Assembly (NCBI GenBank): GCA_017469845.1
Contig: JAFUFP010000027.1
Coordinates: 1 to 32,149, forward strand
DNA length: 32,149 nucleotides
DNA from: Bacteroidales bacterium
GTDB lineage: Bacteria > Bacteroidota > Bacteroidia > Bacteroidales > UBA932
Reading direction: 5' to 3'
Both the position numbers and the translations under genes were made by a program. The notes under the pieces are model-generated. The model saw only the letters and a program-made list of their open reading frames with translations, was not told the origin of the DNA and searched no databases. Positions 1 through 7,417 of this stretch are shown here, piece by piece (position 1 is the first letter of the stretch; each line of letters starts with the position of its first letter).

Positions 1-1
1 G

Positions 2-1549
2 CCGTCATATACGGGACTCATCACCCGGAAGGGAGAGACGTGGTCGATACCGATAGGCCAGTCCCCTTCACAGGTCCAGTCCGTGTCGAGGACGGAGGAC
101 TACGTCTACGACTACGCCGCGAGGCTGTCCGCATGGGATGATTCATCGAACGGGGAGGACATATCCTACGACGCCCGCGGCAACATAACCTCGCGGAGTC
201 CCAGGCACGGCTCCGGCGGCACCGTCACCATGACCTACACCGGCGACCGTCTCGCCACCAGAAAGGTCGGGACAGCGCCGGCGGTGTCATTCGCCCACGA
301 CTCCTTCGCAAGGATGACGACCGACGCCGGGGCGGGTCTGTCCATCACGTACAACGCGCTCGACCTGCCTGAGCGGATATCACAGGGAACCGCGCTGAAG
401 GCGAAGTACACCTACCTTGCGGACGGAACGAAGGTCTCGACGCTGGACGCCTCGGGTGCTGGGCTGGTGTACCGCGGGCCGTTCACATACAGGCGCAGTT
501 CGGGAGGGACGCTCACGTTCGAGAGTGCCCCGTTCGACCGGGGACGCCTCACGGAGGCCGGGGCCCGGTACCACGTCACCGACCACCTCGGCAGCGTCAG
601 GGCGGTCATCGACGGCAACGCATCGATGACCACATACCCGCTGGCCGGGTTCTACTCGGTCGACGACTTCGCCCCGTACGGCACGAAGTCCACATCCGGC
701 GCATCCTCTTACCTCAGTCCGGCTTCAACCGGTTCGACGGTCTCGCTGCGCGACGGATTCACCGGAAAGGAGGAGCAGGGACCTGACTTCGGTGTCGGGT
801 ATATCGATTTCGGCGCGAGGCAGTACAGCCCGACTCTTTCAAGGTGGCTTGTGCCGGATCCGATGGGGGAGAAATACTATGACATCAGTCCCTACGCCTA
901 CTGCGCTGGGAATCCGGTGAATCTCGTGGATCCAACGGGAGAATTCTTATACATTGGCGACTACCTCTTTTTCCAAGGGCGTTTATTTGATCAAACTGGG
1001 GAACTAATCGATATTAAAGAATTAGATGAATTCACACTTGATGCATTCAATGCTCTTGCAGAGATTAACACGACAGCTGTCGGACGAGAACTAGTTGACG
1101 AACTTCAATACTCCGATTTTACGTTTATTATAAGATCCGCTGAGTTTTCGCAATTTAAAAGAGACAACACCCAAGGTTCAGTAGGGAATCTCATCCAACA
1201 ATCAAGAGAGGATCAAGTAGTTGGATCAGGTGGTACTATTTTTTGGAATTCTGAAGGAAGTCCACTATTTACTCAAAAAGGCTTGCTTATCAATGCAACA
1301 ACAGATTTGGCACATGAAATGTTTCATGGAATGGATGCAAATCATGGTGTGCTGGATAATAGACTGTATAAGAGAATAAAAAAGGATGAGTGGCAAGCAG
1401 TTTATAATGAAAACCGTTTAAGAAAAGAATTAGGTTTACCTTTGAGAACATATTACATGAAAGGAATTGATTCCGAGGGAGTGCTACATCCAGTTGGTGC
1501 GAGGATGATCAGATGGGGCAAACCTAAAGAACTAAATTGGTATAAATGA
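2..1549 (+). CDS. RHS repeat protein, 5'-partial, with M91-type metallopeptidase toxin tip
   Basis: The frame is open from base 2 with no stop, so this is the last 515 codons of a longer RHS/YD-repeat protein; the GTG at 83 is not a real start. YD-type repeats run to about residue 190. The RHS core follows, with DHLGSVRAV, the GARQYSPTLSRWLVPDPMG signature and AYCAGNPVNLVDPTGE, ending near base 945. After that point the DNA changes sharply from GC-rich to AT-rich, as is usual where RHS tips have been exchanged. The tip (about 200 residues) contains HEMFH at 1313-1327 and then an ENRLRKELGLPLRTYY segment. Together these match the M91/NleD effector metallopeptidase family (HExxH zinc site), which is known as a tip domain of polymorphic toxins. 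The NleD prototype cleaves host MAP kinases; the target here is unknown. The downstream gene overlaps by 4 nt and is the likely immunity gene. RHS identity is very sure, the M91 assignment good. Confidence 0.93.
   Translation, partial: PSYTGLITRKGETWSIPIGQSPSQVQSVSRTEDYVYDYAARLSAWDDSSNGEDISYDARGNITSRSPRHGSGGTVTMTYTGDRLATRKVGTAPAVSFAHDSFARMTTDAGAGLSITYNALDLPERISQGTALKAKYTYLADGTKVSTLDASGAGLVYRGPFTYRRSSGGTLTFESAPFDRGRLTEAGARYHVTDHLGSVRAVIDGNASMTTYPLAGFYSVDDFAPYGTKSTSGASSYLSPASTGSTVSLRDGFTGKEEQGPDFGVGYIDFGARQYSPTLSRWLVPDPMGEKYYDISPYAYCAGNPVNLVDPTGEFLYIGDYLFFQGRLFDQTGELIDIKELDEFTLDAFNALAEINTTAVGRELVDELQYSDFTFIIRSAEFSQFKRDNTQGSVGNLIQQSREDQVVGSGGTIFWNSEGSPLFTQKGLLINATTDLAHEMFHGMDANHGVLDNRLYKRIKKDEWQAVYNENRLRKELGLPLRTYYMKGIDSEGVLHPVGARMIRWGKPKELNWYK
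581..862 (+). repeat. RHS core repeat, copy 1
   Basis: This stretch is repeated at 2370-2650 in the same direction. There are no indels except the single lost base near the end of copy 2. It appears again, more diverged, in reverse orientation at the right edge of the window. It encodes the DHLGSVRAV to LVPDP part of the RHS core and is the natural substrate for homologous recombination between RHS genes. Confidence 0.9.
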
Positions 1550-2091
1550 AAAAAATGAAAGCCATATTATTGTTCTTACTTATTTCAATAAATACTACTT
1601 GTAAAGGCAGTTTTGAAACATTATTTTTTAGTTTCCCCGACTTGTCCAATAACAGTGATAAATTGATTGTCAATACATTTACGATTTCTGTCCCTTGTGG
1701 ATATAAAGATTTATTGACAATCACAGATGAGGAGGGAGGGGTTTGCTATGAACTTCATTATAAAGATAGGTCCATTATTTATATTGGGAATATTCCATCA
1801 CAGCGTAACTCAAAGCATTTGGATTGTTATTTGATTGGCCCTATGGGACGATTTGATATTGTTGGGAACGAGTTGTTTGAGAGTCCTGAAATAATCACGG
1901 CCTATGGAATACCGCCGAATTCGGATTACAGTGGTCGAGATTGGTTAAAAGGTTGTTGGCGAGATGTCCAGACAAGAAAATGGACGGTGGGTTATTATGC
2001 TGTCAAGAAGAAATCCCAAAAACTATTCGACATGGCAATAGAGTCGTTGGAAGTCGAATCGTGCTCTATCACAGATACGCTTGCTAAGTGA
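1546..2091 (+). CDS. putative lipoprotein, candidate immunity protein for the M91 toxin tip
   Basis: This 181-residue protein starts at an ATG overlapping the toxin stop (ATGA), which implies coupled translation. The N-terminus is MKKMK followed by a hydrophobic stretch and a Cys near residue 19 (INTTCKG). It reads as a lipoprotein signal with a relaxed lipobox, or otherwise as a normal export signal. The mature part holds several Cys residues and beta-rich motifs and matches no family I recognise. The DNA is AT-rich like the toxin tip and unlike the RHS core, so tip and this gene were probably acquired as one cassette. Position, overlap and composition are the classical signs of a cognate immunity gene. 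Export would place protection in the periplasm or at the outer membrane, which is noteworthy because NleD-like enzymes act on cytosolic proteins. The coding call is firm; the immunity role is inference. Confidence 0.75.
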   Translation: MKKMKAILLFLLISINTTCKGSFETLFFSFPDLSNNSDKLIVNTFTISVPCGYKDLLTITDEEGGVCYELHYKDRSIIYIGNIPSQRNSKHLDCYLIGPMGRFDIVGNELFESPEIITAYGIPPNSDYSGRDWLKGCWRDVQTRKWTVGYYAVKKKSQKLFDMAIESLEVESCSITDTLAK

Positions 2092-2752
2092 CGGCCTACC
2101 CAACCAACGGTACCACCATCGAGTGGAAAATCCTAGCTCTCCCGTGTTCAATCTACGACGGGACTGACACTGCTCGTCTCGTCTATGCCACCGACGGAAC
2201 CCTGCCCGCGATCTATGAAAGAAGTCCTAGTACGCCGGAGAGAATCTATATCGGCTGTATGGTCCTGAATCGGACGGCTGCTAGAAGCGCCTCGGTAAAA
2301 AGTGCCGGTTGGGAAGGCAGTAGGTTTCTGTCAGGCACTGGTTCCGACAAGGTCCTCTACAAGGAAACCGACCACCTCGGAAGCGTCAGGGCGGTCGTAG
2401 ACGGGAATGCGTCGATGACCACATATCCGCTGGCGGGGTTCTGCATGGTAGACGACTACGCACCGTTCGGTACGAAGTCCACCTCAAGTGCGTCCTCTTA
2501 CCTCAGTCTGGCTTCAACCGATTCGGCGGTCTCCCTCCGTGACGGATTCACCGGTAAGGAGGAGCAAGGACCTGACTTCGGTGTCGGGTATATCGATTTC
2601 GGCGCGAGTCAGTACAGCACTACGCTCTCTCGCCGGCTCGTTCCGATCCGTTGAGGGAAAAGTACTATGACGTCAGTCCGTATGCGTACTGTGCGGGGAA
2701 TCCGGTGGACCTGGTGGATCCGGAGGGGAGGGACTGGTATCGAACACTGTGA
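2088..2752 (+). pseudogene. decayed RHS core fragment (orphan RHS remnant) with frameshift
   Basis: The open frame begins at a GTG overlapping the previous stop and runs to a TGA at 2652-2654. From about 2160 it translates as a worn RHS core (LVYATDGTLPAIYE, then KSAGWEGSRF, then DHLGSVRAVVDG). It keeps the FTGKEEQGPDFGVGYIDFGA block in register with the gene to its left. Aligned to that gene at a constant offset of 1,789 nt, one G is missing just before GATCCG at 2645, so the frame breaks at LVP-DP. Beyond the missing base, the other frame continues the family signature (KYYDVSPYAYCAGNPVDLVDPEGRDW) and stops at 2750-2752, with no tip domain. There is no plausible start and no promoter. This is a displaced, non-functional RHS C-terminus of the kind left when a new tip/immunity cassette is inserted upstream. 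Confidence 0.85.
2370..2650 (+). repeat. RHS core repeat, copy 2 (one base shorter)
   Basis: This is the direct copy of 581-862, offset by 1,789 nt until about 2643 and by 1,788 nt afterwards. The missing base is what kills the reading frame of the orphan RHS fragment. Confidence 0.9.
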
Positions 2753-3044
2753 CTTCAAAGACTTCGACTTCAGTGTGATTGAAAACGTCCACTACCGTGA
2801 TGTCGAAAAGTGAAAGAAAGACAAACTTCCCGAAAGTCCAGCGAAGAGAAGAAGGGAACTCATGAAGTTTGCTTCATAGAAACGGGGAAAAAGGGGCGAA
2901 TACTACACACCCTAATTAAGAATCATCCGACATTTCTACTAACAGAGTGACACGAAAGTCTTGTAGTACATAGAGCCTAAAACACCTGCTATTTCTACTC
3001 TACTTCATATATACATGCGTCTTGCATACGTAATGTGCAAAATA
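2753..3044. other. non-coding spacer behind the RHS remnant
   Basis: Short open stretches continue after the RHS remnant (for example one ending VIENVHYRDVEK, then a stop), and stops occur in all frames. They may be the ruins of an old toxin tip, but nothing is recognisable. From about 2890 the region becomes AT-rich and contains no gene that I can support. Confidence 0.5.
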
Positions 3045-3100
3045 TCAACTAAAACCAAGACAAGGACTTAGCAACAGGTTCTTGTCTTGGTTTTAGTTGA
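3045..3100 (-). terminator. perfect 20-bp hairpin downstream of ppdK
   Basis: The arms 3045-3064 and 3081-3100 are perfect inverted complements (20 of 20) around a 16-nt loop. The hairpin starts 18 nt past the ppdK stop on the minus strand, so it most likely ends that transcript. It is symmetric and could also stop transcription leaving the RHS island from the left. The right arm holds TTTT, but a long U-run after the stem is lacking on either strand. Confidence 0.7.
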
Positions 3101-3117
3101 ATATCAGCATCTTTCGA

Positions 3118-5838
3118 TTACTCCTCTATGGCTGCCTGGGCCGCTGCGAGCCTTGCGATAGGCACCCTGAAAGGAGAGCAGGAAACGTAGTCGATACCGA
3201 TGCTGTTGAAGAACTTGATCGAGTCGGGATCTCCACCGTGCTCTCCGCAGACTCCGCACTTGAGGCTGGGCCTGTGGGAACGGCCGGCGGTGATGCCGTA
3301 TTCGACGAGCTTGCCTACACCCTTGACGTCGATGGTCTGGAACGGGTCGAAATCGAGGATCTTGTTTCCGAGATAGTCGCCCATGAAGGTTCCGATATCA
3401 TCGCGTGAGAATCCGAATGTCATCTGGGTGAGGTCGTTGGTTCCGAATGAGAAGAACTCGGCTGCTCTTGCCATCCTGTCGCCGGTGAGGGCTGCACGAG
3501 GGATCTCGATCATGGTACCGAACTGATACTTGATGGTTTCCATTGAACGTCCTTCAACTTCAGCCTTGACCCTGTCGCAGATAGCCTTCTGGAAACTGAG
3601 CTCGCGTGCGGAAATCGTGACCGGAATCATGATTTCAGGCATGGGGTGATGACCTTCCTTCTGGAGTTCCGCGGTAGCCTCGAAGATAGCCCTGTACTGG
3701 GTCTCCGCGATGAGAGGGAACGAGACGTGGAGACGTACACCACGGTGTCCCATCATGGGGTTGACCTCCTGGAGGGCTTCACCTCTCTTCTCGACTTCAG
3801 CTACGCTGATTCCGAGCTCGCGTGCGAGTTCCTTCTTCTTCTCATCGGTCTTGGGCACGAACTCGTGCAGAGGAGGATCGAGGAGACGGAAGACTACGGG
3901 CTTGCCGTCCATGATGCGTAGGGTGCCCTTGACAGCGGCCTTGATGTAAGGCTCGAGGTCATTGAGAGCCTGCCTGCGCTCAGCGTCGGTGTCGCAGAGG
4001 ATCATCTTGCGCATCTTGGTCAGAGGAACTTCGCTGTTCTTTCCGTAGAACATGTGCTCGATACGGAACAGGCCGATTCCCTCAGCTCCGAACTTCATTG
4101 CCTTGGCGGCATCCTCCGGTGTGTCGGCGTTGGTGCGGATACCGAGTCTGCGGAACTTGTCGACCATGTTCATGAACTCGACGAAGAGAGGATTCTCGGT
4201 AGCGTCCATGGTCTCGATCCTTTCGGCGTAGACGTATCCCTTGGAACCGTTGAGGCTGATGAAATCACCCTCCTTGTACTCTTTGGGTTTGTCACCGAAG
4301 GAAACGGTCTTCTTCTCGAAGTTGATCTTCATGGAGTCGCAACCCACGATGCAGCACTTGCCCCATCCGCGGGCTACGAGTGCGGCGTGTGAGGTCATAC
4401 CTCCACGTGTGGTGAGAATACCTGCGGAAGCCCTCATGCCCTCGATATCTTCGGGGGAGGTCTCTTCGCGGATGAGGATGACCTTGCGGCCTTCCTTCAT
4501 TGCCTGCATGGCGGCCTCGGAGGTGAAGACGATTGTTCCTACGGCTCCACCGGGAGATGCGGGAAGACCCTTGGCGATAACCTTGGACTTCTTCTCGGAA
4601 GCGGGGTCGAGGATGGGGTGGAGAACCTCATCGAGCTGAGAGGGAGCGACCCTCATTACGGCTGTCTTCTCGTCGATCATTCCTTCCTTCACCATGTCCA
4701 TAGCCATCTGGAGAGCAGCCAGACCGGTCCTCTTTCCGATACGGCACTGGAGCATCCAGAGTTTGCCTTCCTGGATGGTGAACTCGATGTCCTGCATGTC
4801 GTGGAAGTGGTTCTCGAGGTGGGTGCGGATCTCGTCGAGTTCCTTGTAAACCTCGGGCATCGCGGTTTCGAGGGAAGCGAGGTTCTTGTTCTTCTCGCTC
4901 TTGGTAGCCTCGTTGAGGGGGTTCGGGGTCCTGATACCTGCGACAACGTCCTCACCCTGTGCGTTGATGAGCCACTCACCGTAGAAACGGTTGTCACCGT
5001 TGGCGGGGTTACGGGAGAATGCCACACCTGTAGCGGAAGTGTCACCCATGTTTCCGAAGACCATTGACTGGACGTTCACGGCCGTTCCCCAATCATCAGG
5101 AATCTTTTCGATCCTTCTGTATGCGATGGCCCTCTTTCCGTTCCATGACTTGAAGACTCCACCGATGGAGCCCCAGAGCTGGGCTTCAGCCGAGTCGGGG
5201 AATTCAACACCGAGAACTTCTTTGATGCGGACCTTGAAAGCCTCTGCGAGGTCTTTGAGTTCTTCTGCAGTGATGTCGGTATCGGATGCGTAACCCTTCT
5301 TCTCCTTGAGTTCGGCCATCATCCTGTCAAGCTGCTGGCGGATTCCCTGTCCGTCTTCGGGCTCGATGCCCTCAGCCTTCTCCATGACGACGTCAGAGTA
5401 CATCATGATGAGGCGGCGGTATGCGTCATATACGAAACGGGGGTTGCCCGTCTTCTTGATCATTCCGGGAATGGTGGCGGAGCAAAGACCGATGTTGAGG
5501 ATGGTGTCCATCATACCGGGCATGGAGCTGCGTGCTCCGGAACGGCAGCTGACGAGGAGGGGGTCATTCGGGTCACCGAACTTCTTTCCCATGATATCTT
5601 CCGTCGCCTTCATGGCCTGGGCTACCTCCCTGCGGAGATCGTTGCTGTAGCCGCCGCCGAGGGCGTAATACTCCGCGCAGCATTCTGTTGTGATGGTGAA
5701 GCCGGCAGGTACGGGCATACCGAGCAGATTCATCTCCGCAAGGTTCGCACCTTTACCTCCGAGCAGCTCTCTCATCTTGCCGTTTCCTTCGGCTTTCTTT
5801 CCACCGAAACGGTAAACTCTTTTCTTCTGTTCGAACAT
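3118..5838 (-). CDS. ppdK: pyruvate, phosphate dikinase
   Basis: This 906-residue protein is the normal full length for PPDK. It interconverts pyruvate + ATP + Pi with phosphoenolpyruvate + AMP + PPi in the cytoplasm, at the PEP/pyruvate branch of glycolysis and gluconeogenesis in anaerobes. The N-terminal ATP-grasp part carries KGANLAEMNLLGMPVPAGFT and the SMPGMMDTILNIGL loop. The central phosphohistidine domain has GGMTSHAALVARGWGKCCIVG with the swivelling His at residue 484. The C-terminal PEP-binding barrel has GAEGIGLFRIEHMF, MMGHRGVRL and the catalytic Cys at about residue 864 in CGVCGEHGGDP. All key sites are present. The ATG start matches the family N-terminus (a short stretch before VYRFGGKKAEGNG). 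It is probably transcribed alone, behind the phoH terminator, and ends at a strong hairpin. Confidence 0.98.
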   Translation of the reverse strand: MFEQKKRVYRFGGKKAEGNGKMRELLGGKGANLAEMNLLGMPVPAGFTITTECCAEYYALGGGYSNDLRREVAQAMKATEDIMGKKFGDPNDPLLVSCRSGARSSMPGMMDTILNIGLCSATIPGMIKKTGNPRFVYDAYRRLIMMYSDVVMEKAEGIEPEDGQGIRQQLDRMMAELKEKKGYASDTDITAEELKDLAEAFKVRIKEVLGVEFPDSAEAQLWGSIGGVFKSWNGKRAIAYRRIEKIPDDWGTAVNVQSMVFGNMGDTSATGVAFSRNPANGDNRFYGEWLINAQGEDVVAGIRTPNPLNEATKSEKNKNLASLETAMPEVYKELDEIRTHLENHFHDMQDIEFTIQEGKLWMLQCRIGKRTGLAALQMAMDMVKEGMIDEKTAVMRVAPSQLDEVLHPILDPASEKKSKVIAKGLPASPGGAVGTIVFTSEAAMQAMKEGRKVILIREETSPEDIEGMRASAGILTTRGGMTSHAALVARGWGKCCIVGCDSMKINFEKKTVSFGDKPKEYKEGDFISLNGSKGYVYAERIETMDATENPLFVEFMNMVDKFRRLGIRTNADTPEDAAKAMKFGAEGIGLFRIEHMFYGKNSEVPLTKMRKMILCDTDAERRQALNDLEPYIKAAVKGTLRIMDGKPVVFRLLDPPLHEFVPKTDEKKKELARELGISVAEVEKRGEALQEVNPMMGHRGVRLHVSFPLIAETQYRAIFEATAELQKEGHHPMPEIMIPVTISARELSFQKAICDRVKAEVEGRSMETIKYQFGTMIEIPRAALTGDRMARAAEFFSFGTNDLTQMTFGFSRDDIGTFMGDYLGNKILDFDPFQTIDVKGVGKLVEYGITAGRSHRPSLKCGVCGEHGGDPDSIKFFNSIGIDYVSCSPFRVPIARLAAAQAAIEE

Positions 5839-5907
5839 AAACTATAATAATTTGATTGGATATTCCTTTTCAGTCATCTTGGGATTGACACACACTTCGT
5901 GATGCGC

Positions 5908-5957
5908 AAAAAAGCATCCTTGCGAGGATTTTTAGGTATTCTGTCCCGCAGGGATGC
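5908..5957 (-). terminator. intrinsic terminator downstream of phoH
   Basis: On the minus strand, arms 5957-5947 and 5924-5914 form an 11-bp stem with one C-A mismatch. Six U residues (5913-5908) follow directly. It starts 25 nt past the PhoH stop. A smaller nested hairpin (ATCCT/AGGAT) lies in the loop side. The left arm abuts a candidate -7 box for ppdK, so an attenuator role in the ppdK leader is an alternative. Confidence 0.65.
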
Positions 5958-5964
5958 AAATGTA
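5957..5964 (-). promoter_or_regulatory. candidate Bacteroidota -7 box (TACATTTG) for ppdK
   Basis: A perfect TAnnTTTG followed by C lies on the minus strand about 119 nt upstream of the ppdK ATG. No TTTG is found 19 nt further upstream. If used, the transcript would start inside the adjacent hairpin and have a leader of about 110 nt. Confidence 0.4.
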
Positions 5965-5981
5965 ATCAATTTTTCGCTTTG

Positions 5982-7373
5982 TTATAGCAATTTGGAAGCT
6001 ATTTCGGACAATTCACTCCTTTCTCCCTTTCTGAGGAATACGTGTTCGAACAGAGGCTGTCCGGCCATCTTCTCCCCGAGGTGGGTCAGTCCGTTGGACC
6101 ACTGGTCCAGGTACGGCTGGTCAATCTGGAAGATGTCCCCCGTGAAAATCATCTTCGTGCCTTCTCCTGCACGGGTGATGATGGTCTTGATTTCATGGGG
6201 AGTGAGGTTCTGGGCCTCGTCGATTATGAAGAAGGCTTTTCCGAGGCTTCGTCCCCTTATGTAGGCGAGAGGGGAGATGAGGAGTTTCTCGTTAGTGAGA
6301 AGTCCGTCAATCTTGAGGGCCTCCTTGCTTGAGGGACGGAATTGGGCCTTTATGACATTGAGGTTGTCCATCAGGGGCTGCAGGAACGGCGACATCTTTG
6401 TCTTCTGGTCACCGGGCAGGAAGCCGATATCCTGGTTGCCGAGGATGACGGTCGGACGTGAAAGGATGATCTGGTCGAAATCCCTTTCCTGTTCGAGAGC
6501 CGCGGCGAGGGCGATGAGTGTCTTTCCGGTTCCGGCTCCACCGGTGAGGGAAACGAGTTGGATGGCGGGATTGAGGCAAGCGTCAAGGGCGAATTTCTGC
6601 TCGTCGTTGCGGGGCTTTATGCCATAAGCCTGACGGCTTCTGACGAAAACGACCTTGTCCCTTCTGGAATCATATCTCGCGCAAACGGGAGCCGCATCCT
6701 CTTTGCCCTCCCAACGGAACTTGAAGAGTTGGTTGGGCTTGGGCTCTTTGTCCAGGATGTCCTGCCAATCGCAGCATGTGTCCTGTCCGTAGGCGAGTTT
6801 CTGGAGCGCTTCCGTGGGGGCGCCTTCTATTATCTGGACCTCTCTCTGGGCTCCTTCGACCTTCTCTTCCTCAACCTTGTCGGTCAGATAGTCCTGGGCT
6901 ATCATTCCGGCGGCCTTGGATTTCATGCGGAGGTTGATGTCCTTCGTCACCAGGGCGGTGAATCTTCCCGGATGGTTGTCCCTGACCCAGATGGCGGTTG
7001 CAAGGATACGGTGATCCTGGGTGTCGTCATGGAAGAGGTCCTTCAGGTCATCAGGGAAAGGATGATTGGGCTCGATTTTGATGTTTCCGAGATTCTTTCC
7101 GATGGGGACTCCGTCTTTTCCGAACATCTTCCTGTCGGTGAGGCGGTCTATGTCCCTCATGAACCCCCTGGCGTTGTAGCTCAGGGCGTCATTTCCTTTC
7201 TTGAACTTGTCCAGTTCCTCTATTACTGCGACGGGAATGACGATGTCATTGTCCTGGAATTTCCTTATCGCTTTGTAGTCATGAAGGATGACGTTCGTGT
7301 CAAGAACGAAGATCTTAGGTTTTTTGCCCCCGGGATTGTTCTTCTGTTTGGGGCTGTTGGCGTATGCGGGCAT
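5982..7373 (-). CDS. PhoH family protein: PIN domain fused to PhoH ATPase
   Basis: The protein is 463 residues from the ATG at 7373. A longer frame to a TTG at 7421 exists but would overlap the upstream gene and add a low-complexity KLTQKHKPN leader, so I prefer the ATG. The N-terminal PIN-type ribonuclease domain (about 18-160) has FVLDTNVILHDY, AVIEELDKFKKG and VTKDINLRMKSKAAG with the usual acidic residues. The C-terminal PhoH ATPase has the Walker A GGAGTGKT, QDIGFLPGDQKTKM, FFIIDEAQNLTPHE (Walker B) and MIFTGDIFQID. This PIN-PhoH architecture is the PhoH2 type, an RNA-unwinding/cleaving enzyme in studied members, acting in the cytoplasm. It lies 44 nt behind the preceding minus-strand gene and probably shares its promoter. 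Its own terminator follows. Confidence 0.95.
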   Translation of the reverse strand: MPAYANSPKQKNNPGGKKPKIFVLDTNVILHDYKAIRKFQDNDIVIPVAVIEELDKFKKGNDALSYNARGFMRDIDRLTDRKMFGKDGVPIGKNLGNIKIEPNHPFPDDLKDLFHDDTQDHRILATAIWVRDNHPGRFTALVTKDINLRMKSKAAGMIAQDYLTDKVEEEKVEGAQREVQIIEGAPTEALQKLAYGQDTCCDWQDILDKEPKPNQLFKFRWEGKEDAAPVCARYDSRRDKVVFVRSRQAYGIKPRNDEQKFALDACLNPAIQLVSLTGGAGTGKTLIALAAALEQERDFDQIILSRPTVILGNQDIGFLPGDQKTKMSPFLQPLMDNLNVIKAQFRPSSKEALKIDGLLTNEKLLISPLAYIRGRSLGKAFFIIDEAQNLTPHEIKTIITRAGEGTKMIFTGDIFQIDQPYLDQWSNGLTHLGEKMAGQPLFEHVFLRKGERSELSEIASKLL

Positions 7374-7417
7374 ATTCGGTTTGTGTTTTTGTGTCAATTT
7401 GTGTGGTCGGGGCAGTG

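Noticed and set aside
2753..3044. Possible old toxin tip after the RHS remnant
   Set aside because: All frames are interrupted within about 25 codons and no motif is recognisable.
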